From a virus: 36,924 nt of DNA. Under the pieces are notes generated by a model that had not been told where the DNA came from, did not search any database, and saw nothing but the letters and a program-made list of their open reading frames with translations. Location of the stretch: IMG/VR virus record IMGVR_UViG_3300025098_000132, positions 1-36,924 of that record; one strand, 5' to 3'. Shown here piece by piece: positions 1-8,320 of this stretch; position 1 is the stretch's first letter, and each line of letters begins with the position of its first letter. A program made the translations under genes and the position numbers.

Positions 1-2
1 AG

Positions 3-1319
3 TGGGAAAGACCCGATAATATATTAAACAACTGGAGAGTTACAAAAACATGTTTACGATTAGGTAGTAGGATTATAGGTAAATGTATGATGGGCTCAAC
101 ATCTAACGCATTAGACAAAGGTGGAGAAAACTTTAAAAAATTATATGGAGCATCAGACGTTACTAAGCGAAACAGAAATGGACAGACAGCGTCTGGCTTA
201 TATTCTCTTTTTATCCCAATGGAGTGGAACTACGAAGGATTTATTGATGAGCACGGAAGCCCAGTCTTCAATACTCCGGATCATGAAGTCTTCGATCCAC
301 ATGGGGAATTAATAGATATAGGTGTTATAGACAGTTGGCAAAACGAAGCTGACGGTTTAAAAAACGATCAAGATGCGTTAAACGAATTTTACAGACAGTT
401 TCCAAGAACTACTGAGCATGCATTTAGAGATGAGACTAAAAACAGTATATTTAATTTAGTTAAACTATACGAGCAAATAGATTACAACGAAGAAATGTCT
501 ACAACGTTAGGTATTACTAAAGGTAATTTTCAATGGGTAAACGGCATTAAAGATTCAACAGTAATATTTTACCCAGACCCAAAAGGTAGGTTTAAAGTAA
601 GCTGGGTACCGCCAACAAATATACAGAACAAAGTTGTAATAAAAAACGGTATTAAATATCCTGGTAATGAACACATGGGTGCTTTTGGTTGTGATAGCTA
701 CGATATATCAGGAACAGTAGATGGTGTAGGTTCTAAAGGTGCTTTGCACGGGCTAACAAAGTTTAGTATGGAAGACGCTCCAGCTAATCAGTTTTTTTTA
801 GAATACTTAGCAAGACCACAAACTGCAGAGATATTCTTTGAAGATGTTTTAATGGCACTAGTATTTTATGGGATGCCTATACTCGCAGAGAACAATAAAC
901 CTCGTCTATTGTATTATTTAAGACGTAGAGGTTACAGAGGTTTTAGTATGAATAGGCCTGATAAAATATGGAACAAATTATCTACTGCAGAGAAAGAAAT
1001 AGGTGGTATACCTAACTCAAGCGAAGATATAAAACAAGCTCACGCCGCAGCAATTGAAATGTATATACAAGATCATGTTGGTATGAAACAAGATGGTACA
1101 TTTGGTAGTTGTTATTTCAATGAATTACTAAATGACTGGGCTAAGTTTGATATAAACAAAAGAACAAAGCATGACGCTTCTATAAGCTCTGGTTTAGCTA
1201 TTATGGCAAACAACAGGCATTTATATAGGCCTAACGCAAAAGTTGAAAAACCTAAACTAAACATAAGTATTGCTAAATACTCAAACAAAGGCAGTACATC
1301 TAAATTAATTAAAGAATAA
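3..1319 (+). CDS. terL: Terminase large subunit, C-terminal part (5' truncated)
   Basis: The frame is open from the first bases of the window, so this is the C-terminal part of a longer gene; the ATG at 87 is internal. TerL is the packaging motor ATPase and headful nuclease that docks on the portal. The start of the fragment has the GSTSNALDKGGENFKKL stretch usual near the end of the ATPase half. A nuclease domain of RNase H-like type follows, with candidate metal-binding acids in the GCDSYD stretch (Asp codons 693 and 702), ILAENN (Glu codon 888) and the terminal KHDAS (Asp codon 1173). The Walker A and B motifs must lie upstream of the window. Its stop is 2 bases from the portal start, so the two are probably translated together. 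Assignment rests on motif layout plus position directly before the portal; the exact catalytic residues are inferred. Confidence 0.9.
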   Translation, partial: WERPDNILNNWRVTKTCLRLGSRIIGKCMMGSTSNALDKGGENFKKLYGASDVTKRNRNGQTASGLYSLFIPMEWNYEGFIDEHGSPVFNTPDHEVFDPHGELIDIGVIDSWQNEADGLKNDQDALNEFYRQFPRTTEHAFRDETKNSIFNLVKLYEQIDYNEEMSTTLGITKGNFQWVNGIKDSTVIFYPDPKGRFKVSWVPPTNIQNKVVIKNGIKYPGNEHMGAFGCDSYDISGTVDGVGSKGALHGLTKFSMEDAPANQFFLEYLARPQTAEIFFEDVLMALVFYGMPILAENNKPRLLYYLRRRGYRGFSMNRPDKIWNKLSTAEKEIGGIPNSSEDIKQAHAAAIEMYIQDHVGMKQDGTFGSCYFNELLNDWAKFDINKRTKHDASISSGLAIMANNRHLYRPNAKVEKPKLNISIAKYSNKGSTSKLIKE

Positions 1320-1321
1320 AT

Positions 1322-3730
1322 ATGATCACAAAAAGTTATTTTCCTTCTCAAGTAGTTAGTGACCTGGAAAAAATGAGCTATGATTATGGTTTGAAAGTAG
1401 CTAAAGCTATTGAAGCAGAGTGGTTTCACACTGAGAGAGGAAGTAATAGGTATAAAACTAATCATAATAATTTTCATAATTTAAGACTATATGCTAGAGG
1501 TGAGCAGTCGATACAGAAATATAAGGACGAGTTATCTATAAACGGTGATTTGTCCTATTTAAATTTAGACTGGAAACCAGTACCTATTATACCTAAGTTT
1601 GTAGATATTGTTGTAAATGGTATTGCAGAAAGAACGTATGACATAAAAGCTTATTCACAAGACCCGTATGGCGTAGAAAAACGCACGCAATACATGGAAT
1701 CTATACTAGCCGACATGAGGTCAAAAGAGTTAAATGATTACGCAGCAGAAGCTTTTGGTATTGACATATATGAAAATGATCCCGAAACTTTACCTGGGTC
1801 TGAAGAGGAGTTAAAGCTACACATGCAATTAACTTACAAGCAAGCTGTAGAGATAGCAGAAGAACAAGCTATTAATGTTTTGCTTGAAGGTAGTAAATAC
1901 GAATTAATTAAAAAACAATTTTATTACGATCTTACAGTTTTAGGTATAGGTGCTGTTAAAACAAGCTTTAATACGTCTGAAGGTGTTGTTGTTAATTATG
2001 TTGACCCTACTGATTTAGTTTACTCATACACTGAATCACCATATTTTGATGATATATACTATGTTGGTGAGGTAAAGTCTATACCAATAAATGAGCTTGT
2101 AAAACAATTTCCACACTTACAACATGAAGATTTAGAAGATATAGTTAAAAACAAACACTACCACAAATCTAACTACAACCAGGGTTACAACGAAAACGAA
2201 CAAGACAACAATAAAGTTCAAGTTTTATATTTTAATTATAAAACATATATGAACGAGGTTTATAAGGTAAAAGAAACTGGTACAGGTGCTGATAAGATAC
2301 TACCAAAAGATGACACGTTTAATCCACCTAAAGATGCTGATAACTTTGGTAAATTACATAGGTCAATAGAATGTCTGTATGATGGGGCTATGATTTTAGG
2401 CACGGATAAGTTGTTAAAGTGGGAAATGGCTAAAAACATGATGAGGCCAAAAAGTGATTTTACTAAAGTTAAAATGAACTACGCTATTGTTGCTCCTCGC
2501 ATGTACAAAGGTCGTATAGAGTCTTTAGTACAACGTATAACTGGTTTTGCAGATATGATACAGCTTACTCATTTAAAACTACAACAAGTATTATCACGTT
2601 TAGTTCCAGATGGTGTTTATTTAGATGCTGATGGTTTAGCTGAAATAGATTTAGGTAACGGAACAAATTACAACCCACAAGAAGCTTTAAACATGTTCTT
2701 TCAAACAGGTAGTGTTATTGGTAGATCATTTACTTCTGAAGGCGATATGAATCCTGGTAAAGTGCCAATACAAGAAATACAATCAGGTTCTGGTGGTCAG
2801 AAAATGCAAAGTTTAATTGGTACGTATAACTATTATTTGCAAATGATTAGAGATACGACAGGTCTTAACGAGGCTAGAGATGGTAGTATGCCAGATAAAA
2901 ACGCTTTAGTAGGTGTGCAAAAATTAGCTGCGGCTAATTCTAATACAGCAACGAGACACATATTGCAAGCCGGTTTGTATTTAACAGCTGAAGCAGCAGA
3001 ATGTTTGTCGCTTAGAATATCTGATATACTAGAGTATTCACCAACTGCCGAGGCATTTGTTCAAGCTATAGGTGCTCACAATGTTGCTACATTAGAAGAA
3101 ATGTCTGAACTTCACCTATATGATTTTGGTATATTTATAGAGCTAATGCCTGATGAAGAGGAAAAAGCTATGTTAGAGCAGAATATACAAATGGCATTAC
3201 AACAACAGTTAATAGAGCTTACAGATGCTATTGATCTTAGAGAAATTAAAAATGTTAAACTAGCTAATCAACTACTTAAAATACGTAGAGAGCAAAAGCT
3301 AGAAAAAGATCAAGCTATAGCGCAACAAAATATTCAAGCACAAGCCGAAGCTAACATGCAGACACAACAAGCATCTGCACAGCTTGAAGTTCAAAAAGAA
3401 CAAGCTAAAGCACAAGCAGAGGCGCAACTTGAACAAATGAAAGCTCAGATGGAAGCTCAAAAAATGGAGCAAGAAGTCATGCATAAAAAAGAACTTATGC
3501 AATTAGAGTTTCAAATGAATATGCAGCTTAAACAAATGGAAACTCAAAACGTTCAAGCAAAAGAAAAAGAAAAAGAAGATCGTAAAGACGAAAGAACAAG
3601 AATACAAGCATCACAACAAAGTGAGCTTATAGATCAAAGAAAAAGTGAAAAACCACCTAAAAACTTTGAGTCCGCAGGTAATGATATATTAGGAGGCGGA
3701 TTTGATTTAGGTTCATTTGATCCTAGATAA
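1322..3730 (+). CDS. Portal protein
   Basis: This 802-residue protein lies between TerL and the scaffold/MCP pair. It carries the hydrophobic motif DWKPVPIIPKFVDIVVNGI near residues 80-100, which I associate with portals of crAss-like and other marine podoviruses. The dodecameric portal forms the DNA channel at one capsid vertex and binds terminase and the ring proteins. Residues about 655-775 are an almost uninterrupted Gln/Glu/Lys/Met-rich helix with heptad character, followed by a Gly-rich tail ending GSFDPR. By analogy with the P22 portal this could build a long helical barrel into the capsid. The length is normal for this portal type. The start ATG at 1322 follows an AT-rich leader without Shine-Dalgarno. 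Confidence 0.88.
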   Translation: MITKSYFPSQVVSDLEKMSYDYGLKVAKAIEAEWFHTERGSNRYKTNHNNFHNLRLYARGEQSIQKYKDELSINGDLSYLNLDWKPVPIIPKFVDIVVNGIAERTYDIKAYSQDPYGVEKRTQYMESILADMRSKELNDYAAEAFGIDIYENDPETLPGSEEELKLHMQLTYKQAVEIAEEQAINVLLEGSKYELIKKQFYYDLTVLGIGAVKTSFNTSEGVVVNYVDPTDLVYSYTESPYFDDIYYVGEVKSIPINELVKQFPHLQHEDLEDIVKNKHYHKSNYNQGYNENEQDNNKVQVLYFNYKTYMNEVYKVKETGTGADKILPKDDTFNPPKDADNFGKLHRSIECLYDGAMILGTDKLLKWEMAKNMMRPKSDFTKVKMNYAIVAPRMYKGRIESLVQRITGFADMIQLTHLKLQQVLSRLVPDGVYLDADGLAEIDLGNGTNYNPQEALNMFFQTGSVIGRSFTSEGDMNPGKVPIQEIQSGSGGQKMQSLIGTYNYYLQMIRDTTGLNEARDGSMPDKNALVGVQKLAAANSNTATRHILQAGLYLTAEAAECLSLRISDILEYSPTAEAFVQAIGAHNVATLEEMSELHLYDFGIFIELMPDEEEKAMLEQNIQMALQQQLIELTDAIDLREIKNVKLANQLLKIRREQKLEKDQAIAQQNIQAQAEANMQTQQASAQLEVQKEQAKAQAEAQLEQMKAQMEAQKMEQEVMHKKELMQLEFQMNMQLKQMETQNVQAKEKEKEDRKDERTRIQASQQSELIDQRKSEKPPKNFESAGNDILGGGFDLGSFDPR

Positions 3731-3747
3731 CAATTATTAATTATTAT

Positions 3748-3769
3748 TATATTATATTATGGCAAAAAA
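3748..3769 (+). promoter_or_regulatory. A/T-only translation-initiation leader, copy 1
   Basis: The stretch ending ATTATATTATGGCAAAAAA spans the scaffold start codon. The same 22 bases recur exactly at 6538-6559 around the start of the gene after the MCP. Both genes therefore begin MAKK. There is no purine-rich Shine-Dalgarno site. It may be a shared initiation region or include a promoter -10-like segment; the sequence does not decide between these. Confidence 0.45.
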
Positions 3770-4949
3770 GAAAACAAAAGAAGTAGTAGAAAAGGCTGCT
3801 GAAGACAACGTAACAAAAGTTGATCTTAAACAAACAAAAAAAGATGATGAAGTCATCAAAGTAAATTTAGACAAACCACCAACACCAAAAGAAGATGAAG
3901 TTAAAGAGGAGATTAAAAAAGATAACGCTGATAACAGCGGAGTGGTTGAGCTCGTTGAAGACGCCGACACCACAGAAAAACAAGAAGAAGTACAACCGGA
4001 AGCTGAAACACAAGAAACTCCAGTATTAGAAGAGATTACTGAGGAAGAGGTTAAAGAAGAAACAGAAGAATTAACTGAACAAGTTGAAGAAGCTGTAGCT
4101 GAAGCTCAAGAAACTGGTAAGGCGATACCAGAGAATTTACAAAAAGTTGTAGATTTTATGGAAGAAACTGGAGGTACACTAGAAGATTATGTGCGTCTTA
4201 ATCAAGACTATTCTAGCTACGATGATATGACAGTACTTAGAGAGTACTATAAACAAACAAAATCTCACTTAACAGATGATGAAATTAGTTTTTTAATGGA
4301 AGACTCATTTTCATACGACGAAGAAGAAGATGAAGAAAGAGAGATTAAAAAGAAAAAGATAGCGTTAAAAGAGCAAGTTGCCAACGCTAAAAGCCACTTA
4401 GACGGGCAAAAGTCTAAATACTATGAAGAAATTAAAGCTGGTTCTAGGTTAACTGCCGAACAACAAAAAGCTGTAAACTTCTTTAATAGATATAACAAAG
4501 AGTCGGAAGAGACTAATAAAATAGCGGAAAAACAAACTAACACTTTTAAATTAAAAACTCAACAAGTTTTTAACGATAAATTCAAAGGTTTTGAATACAA
4601 CGTCGGAGATAAGAGGTATAGGTTTAATGTGAAAAATGCTAATGAGGTTAAAGAAACTCAAGGTGATATTAATAATTTTGTCAAGAAGTTCTTGAATGAA
4701 AATAATGAAATGTCAGATGCCAAAGGTTATCATAAATCTTTATTTACAGCAATGAATCCCGACGCTATTGCTAATCACTTTTATGAACAAGGAAAAGCTG
4801 ATGCTATGAAAGATAGTGTTGCTAAGGCTAAAAACGTAAGTATGGATCCAAGGCAATCATTTTCTAACGATAACACAAGCGGTCCTAAAGTAAGAGTGCT
4901 TAACGATGACACTTCTCCAACTTTTAAGTTTAAAATTAAAAATAAATAA
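3759..4949 (+). CDS. Putative capsid scaffold protein
   Basis: This 396-residue, highly charged protein lies between portal and MCP, the normal place of a scaffold. Residues about 1-130 are low-complexity Lys/Glu/Asp-rich and probably disordered. A central segment (YVRLNQDYSSYDD, then LTDDEISFLMED around 150-185) is followed by an acidic DEEEDEE run and a charged helical part. The C-terminus is basic (KFKIKNK), which fits a scaffold that binds the inner capsid shell electrostatically. Scaffolds guide procapsid assembly and leave before DNA packaging. No protease active site was recognised here or nearby, so whether it is cleaved is unknown. Function is inferred from position and composition, with dim recollection of similar proteins in marine phages. 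Confidence 0.72.
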   Translation: MAKKKTKEVVEKAAEDNVTKVDLKQTKKDDEVIKVNLDKPPTPKEDEVKEEIKKDNADNSGVVELVEDADTTEKQEEVQPEAETQETPVLEEITEEEVKEETEELTEQVEEAVAEAQETGKAIPENLQKVVDFMEETGGTLEDYVRLNQDYSSYDDMTVLREYYKQTKSHLTDDEISFLMEDSFSYDEEEDEEREIKKKKIALKEQVANAKSHLDGQKSKYYEEIKAGSRLTAEQQKAVNFFNRYNKESEETNKIAEKQTNTFKLKTQQVFNDKFKGFEYNVGDKRYRFNVKNANEVKETQGDINNFVKKFLNENNEMSDAKGYHKSLFTAMNPDAIANHFYEQGKADAMKDSVAKAKNVSMDPRQSFSNDNTSGPKVRVLNDDTSPTFKFKIKNK

Positions 4950-4970
4950 CTAATTTAAAATTAAAAAATT

Positions 4971-6476
4971 ATGAGTATTACTGCTGGAAGTTTGTTAAAC
5001 AGTGTACCTGCTTCACAAAAGCAAACACTTGCAACAAACTATTTAGATCTTGCGTCAACTGCAAATGAAGGTTGGGCGCAACAATATTTACCAGACCTAA
5101 TGGAAAAAGAAGCTGAAGTTTTCGGACCGAGAACTATTTCAGGTTTCTTAAATCAAGTTGGGGCTGAAGAGGCTATGACTGCTGACCAAGTTGTTTGGTC
5201 TGAGCAATCAAGACTACACCTTTCTTATAAAGGTCACATTCACGATGTAGATGCTACAGGTGGAGGTTCAATTGATATTGAAGCTGATATTGACGAAACT
5301 TCTGGTTTTGACGCTACTAAACACGGTATTAGACTTAACGATACTGTTATTGTAGCAAACTCTGAAGCTGTAGTAAAATGTATCGTTTCTAATGTAAGTG
5401 GCGCTAGAATCGTAGTAAGACCTTACGGTTTTATTACTTTAGCTGCTGCAGGTATGTCAACAGAAAGTGGAACTAAAGACACTACTATATTAGTTTATGG
5501 TTCTGAGTATGGAAAAGCTACTGGTTACTATACTAATGACGCTGCTTCTACTGAAGCTACTACTAGAGGTGCTAATGAGCCAACTTTTAAATCTTTTACT
5601 AATAAGCCTATTATTATGAAAGATTACTACGAAGTATCTGGTTCTGACGCTTCAAGAGTAGGTTGGGTAGAAGTTTCTGCTGAAAACGGACAATCAGGTT
5701 ACTTATGGTACTTAAAAGCTGAAGCTGATACTAGAGCTCGTTTTACTGACTACATTGAAATGGCAATGTTAGAAGGTGAGAAAAATGACGATACTTCTGC
5801 TGGTGTTGAGCTTTTAGTTGATAGTTACTTAAGATCTGACGGTGATGTGTTTGGTACTGAAGGTTTATTCCAAGCTATTACAAAAAGAGGTAACGTAACT
5901 TCTGGAGTAACTGGTGTTAACGCTTCTACTGATTTAGCTGAATTTGATGCTATCTTAGCTGAGTTTGATAAGCAAGGTGCTATTGAAGAATACATGATGT
6001 TTGTTAACAGATCTACTAGCTTAGCTATGGACGATATGTTAGCTTCAATGAATTCTTACGGTGCTGGTGGTACATCTTACGGTGTATTCAACAACTCTGA
6101 AGATATGGCGTTAAATTTAGGTTTCACTGGTTTCAGAAGAGGTTCTTATGACTTCTACAAGTCTGACTTCAGATACTTAAATGATTTAGCTACAAGAGGT
6201 GGTATTAACGCTGCTAATGCTTCAGAAGCAATTAGAGGAGTTATGATTCCTGCTGGTACTTCTTCAGTTTATGATCAAACTGTTGGGGCGAGCATGAAGA
6301 GACCTTTCTTACACGTTAGATATAGAGCTTCGCAAACTGATGACCGAAGAATGAAGTCTTGGGTTACTGGTTCTGTAGGAGCTGCTACATCTGCTTTAGA
6401 TGCAATGCAACTACACTTCTTGACTGAAAGATGTTTAATTACTCAAGGTGCTAACAATTTCATGTTAATGAAATAA
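4971..6476 (+). CDS. Major capsid protein
   Basis: This 501-residue protein follows the scaffold. It begins with a helical N-arm (SLLNSVPASQKQTLATNYLD) and the stretch EVFGPRTISGFLNQVGAEEA, which I recognise from capsid proteins of marine and crAss-like podoviruses. Residues about 80-230 are beta-rich and Gly/Ala/Thr-rich and look like an insertion or surface domain; a helix/strand mixture consistent with an HK97-type fold follows. The gene shows strongly biased codon use (GCT, GTT, TCT, ACT, GGT, AGA) and is cleaner than its neighbours. It is followed at once by the strongest hairpin terminator of the window. Both fit the most abundant virion protein. The HK97 fold itself is an inference. 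Confidence 0.88.
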   Translation: MSITAGSLLNSVPASQKQTLATNYLDLASTANEGWAQQYLPDLMEKEAEVFGPRTISGFLNQVGAEEAMTADQVVWSEQSRLHLSYKGHIHDVDATGGGSIDIEADIDETSGFDATKHGIRLNDTVIVANSEAVVKCIVSNVSGARIVVRPYGFITLAAAGMSTESGTKDTTILVYGSEYGKATGYYTNDAASTEATTRGANEPTFKSFTNKPIIMKDYYEVSGSDASRVGWVEVSAENGQSGYLWYLKAEADTRARFTDYIEMAMLEGEKNDDTSAGVELLVDSYLRSDGDVFGTEGLFQAITKRGNVTSGVTGVNASTDLAEFDAILAEFDKQGAIEEYMMFVNRSTSLAMDDMLASMNSYGAGGTSYGVFNNSEDMALNLGFTGFRRGSYDFYKSDFRYLNDLATRGGINAANASEAIRGVMIPAGTSSVYDQTVGASMKRPFLHVRYRASQTDDRRMKSWVTGSVGAATSALDAMQLHFLTERCLITQGANNFMLMK

Positions 6477-6489
6477 GCACTTTTTATTT

Positions 6490-6528
6490 AAGGGATCGAG
6501 GCTTCGGCCTCGACCCTTTATTTTATTA
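6490..6528 (+). terminator. Rho-independent terminator after the MCP
   Basis: A GC-rich stem (left arm 6490-6502, right arm 6507-6518) closes on a C(UUCG)G tetraloop, one of the most stable RNA loops. A single bulged A at 6495 interrupts the left arm. A T-rich run (TTTATTTTATT) follows. It sits 14 bases after the MCP stop and is the only strong intrinsic terminator in the window. It probably uncouples very high MCP expression from the downstream tail genes, or protects the MCP mRNA 3' end. Confidence 0.88.
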
Positions 6529-6537
6529 ATTTTATTA

Positions 6538-6559
6538 TATATTATATTATGGCAAAAAA
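6538..6559 (+). promoter_or_regulatory. A/T-only translation-initiation leader, copy 2
   Basis: An exact 22-base copy of the sequence at 3748-3769, placed identically around the ATG of the gene behind the MCP terminator. The duplication suggests functional constraint on initiation, or past duplication of a leader. It lies directly after the terminator, so a promoter overlapping it is possible, but no bacteroidal -7/-33 pair could be identified. Confidence 0.45.
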
Positions 6560-7358
6560 ACAAGAAAAGGTAGAGGTACCTGTTGTTGAAACACCAGTTG
6601 TTGAAACACCAAAACCTAAGAAAGCTGAACCTAAAAAACCTAAATGGGAAATAAAAGATAGAATATACTATTTAAAAAAGATGAAGCCATTGTCTTATCA
6701 ACTAAAAAGCTCTAACGTTTATTGGTTTGATGAGGAAAAAGGTTATGAAAGAGAATTAAAATATTGTGAAAACCAGACAACTTCGTTTGTGGACGAAATG
6801 AAAGGTGATCAAAGATTATCTCATATTATCTTTAGAAATGGTAATTTATTTGTTCCTAAAGAAAAAACAGTTTTACAAAAACTATTGTCGTTATATCACC
6901 CATATAGAGACAAAATGTATTACGAGTTTAAACCTGCTCAAAAAGCAGAAAAAGAAATAGAAATACTAGAATTAGAAGCAGATGCAATTGTTATAGCTAG
7001 AGACATGGATATTGAGATGGCAGAGGCTATTATGCGTGTAGAAAAAGGTTCTAGCGTGTCTAAGATGAGTTCTAAAGAACTTAAAAGAGATTTACTAGTA
7101 TTTGCTAGAAACAATCCTGCCTTGTTCTTAGAATTAGCTACTGATGACAATGTTCAACTTAGAAATTTTGGTATTAAAGCAACAGAGCTTGGTATTATTA
7201 AACTAAGCTCAGATCAAAGAAACTTTTTATGGGGATCAAATGATAGACCTATAATGGTAGTTCCTTTTGACGAACACCCATACACTGCTTTAGCGCATTG
7301 GTTTAAGACTGATGAAGGTATGGAAATCTATTCAAATATAGAAAAACGATTAAATTAA
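6549..7358 (+). CDS. Head-associated protein of unknown function
   Basis: This 269-residue protein is encoded between MCP and the connector genes. Residues 1-37 are Lys/Pro/Val-rich, with a repeated VVETP motif, and likely disordered. A compact alpha/beta body follows. A conserved-looking helical stretch, SSKELKRDLLVFARNNPALF, then NVQLRNFGIKATELGIIKL lie at about residues 175-225, and the end VVPFDEHPYTALAHWFKTDEG recalls a protein found after the MCP in marine phages. No enzyme motif is seen. Position suggests a capsid accessory or head-completion role, but I do not know its function. It starts after the MCP terminator and uses the same leader as the scaffold gene. Confidence 0.65.
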   Translation: MAKKQEKVEVPVVETPVVETPKPKKAEPKKPKWEIKDRIYYLKKMKPLSYQLKSSNVYWFDEEKGYERELKYCENQTTSFVDEMKGDQRLSHIIFRNGNLFVPKEKTVLQKLLSLYHPYRDKMYYEFKPAQKAEKEIEILELEADAIVIARDMDIEMAEAIMRVEKGSSVSKMSSKELKRDLLVFARNNPALFLELATDDNVQLRNFGIKATELGIIKLSSDQRNFLWGSNDRPIMVVPFDEHPYTALAHWFKTDEGMEIYSNIEKRLN

Positions 7359-7371
7359 TCAAACTGTAGGA

Positions 7372-7395
7372 GCGGTCGCTCTACGGGGCGACTGC
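7372..7395 (+). other. GC-rich stem-loop between two small head genes
   Basis: Arms 7372-7379 and 7388-7395 pair over 8 base pairs with one G-U pair, with an 8-base loop. A competing pairing of GTAG (7366-7369) with CTAC (7381-7384) is also possible. No U-tract follows, so an ordinary intrinsic terminator is unlikely. It may be an mRNA-processing or stability element upstream of the 54-residue gene. Confidence 0.5.
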
Positions 7396-7419
7396 AACTA
7401 CTATTAAATAAAATACAAT

Positions 7420-7584
7420 ATGAAATCACAAGGACTAGGAGATACAATAGAAAAATTTACAACAACAACAGGTATAAAATCATTTACACAATACTTAAGC
7501 AAAAACGGTGTGTTTGGCAAAAAAGGATGTGGATGTAATAAAAGAAAAGAAGCGTTAAACAAAGCGTTTCCTTATAAAAAATAA
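7420..7584 (+). CDS. Small conserved-type phage protein with CGC motif (54 aa)
   Basis: An ATG at 7420 opens a 54-codon frame ending in TAA at 7582-7584, 6 bases before the ring protein gene. The product starts MKSQGLGDTIEKFTTTTGIK, then has a basic Gly/Cys segment GKKGCGCNKRKEALNKAFPY. I recall small proteins with a CxCxxRKxxLNxxFPY end in many tailed phages, usually within structural operons, with unknown function. The two cysteines are close together; metal binding is possible but would normally need more ligands. The tidy fit between neighbouring genes and the A-rich leader support a real gene. Confidence 0.78.
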   Translation: MKSQGLGDTIEKFTTTTGIKSFTQYLSKNGVFGKKGCGCNKRKEALNKAFPYKK

Positions 7585-7590
7585 AAAAAT

Positions 7591-8316
7591 ATGATAAGGG
7601 TAGACACAGTATATCAAAGAGTTTTAGCTTTAGCTAACAAAGAACAAAGAGGTTATATAACACCTCAAGAGTTTAACTTATTTGCTGGTCATGCCCAAAC
7701 AGCTATTTTCGAGCAATATTTTTATGACTTAAATCAATTTAGTAGAAGTAAAGGCAGTAGTGATGAGCTTGCTGACATGGCGGATATATTGCAAGAAAAA
7801 ATTGCTACATTTAAAAAATCTACGACGTTAACATCTGGTACGTTAACAGGCCAGTACAATCTACCTACAGATTTATATAGACTAGGCACTGTAACACATA
7901 GATATTTAAACTATGCATATGAAGCTGAAAAAATAAGTTACAATGAGTACTTAAATATTAACAACACATATTTGGCAAGACCAACTGAAAAAAGACCAGT
8001 TTATACAAGTATTGGTGGTCCAGCTGGTAGTCCAATTGAAGGTGTTATACATATATATCCTGCTACTGGTAATAATGTTTCAGCAACCTACGTTAGAAAG
8101 CCGCTAGATCCTAACTGGACATACGTGGTTGTTGGTGATAAAGCTCTGTACAATTCAACAGCTTTAGATCATCAAGATTTTGAATTACACCCTTCTGAAG
8201 AAGCTAGCCTTGTTTTAAAAATATTATTACTAGCTGGCATACAGCTTAAAACACCACAACTCTCTCAACAAGCAGGCCAAGAAGATATGAAAAATATTCA
8301 ACAAGAAAAAGCATAA
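7591..8316 (+). CDS. Head-tail connector (portal-proximal ring) protein
   Basis: This 241-residue protein begins with IRVDTVYQRVLALANKEQRG followed by YITPQEFNLFAGHAQTAIFEQYF. I recognise this N-terminus from the head-tail adaptor/ring proteins of crAss-like phages and marine flavobacterial podoviruses. A helical N-terminal half is followed by a beta-rich part (YNLPTDLYRLGTVTHRY, then VIHIYPATGNNVSATYVRKP). A C-terminal helix (SEEASLVLKILLLAGIQL) precedes a Gln-rich tail. Such proteins stack under the portal and carry the tail. It is closely spaced with the following gene (4 bases between stop and start), a second connector-type protein. The role is from family recognition plus position. Confidence 0.75.
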   Translation: MIRVDTVYQRVLALANKEQRGYITPQEFNLFAGHAQTAIFEQYFYDLNQFSRSKGSSDELADMADILQEKIATFKKSTTLTSGTLTGQYNLPTDLYRLGTVTHRYLNYAYEAEKISYNEYLNINNTYLARPTEKRPVYTSIGGPAGSPIEGVIHIYPATGNNVSATYVRKPLDPNWTYVVVGDKALYNSTALDHQDFELHPSEEASLVLKILLLAGIQLKTPQLSQQAGQEDMKNIQQEKA

Positions 8317-8320
8317 ATAA

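Noticed and set aside
87-1319. Complete terminase gene starting at the ATG at 87
   Set aside because: The frame is open to the left window edge and encodes family-like sequence before that ATG; the ATPase domain is missing, so the gene is cut by the window.
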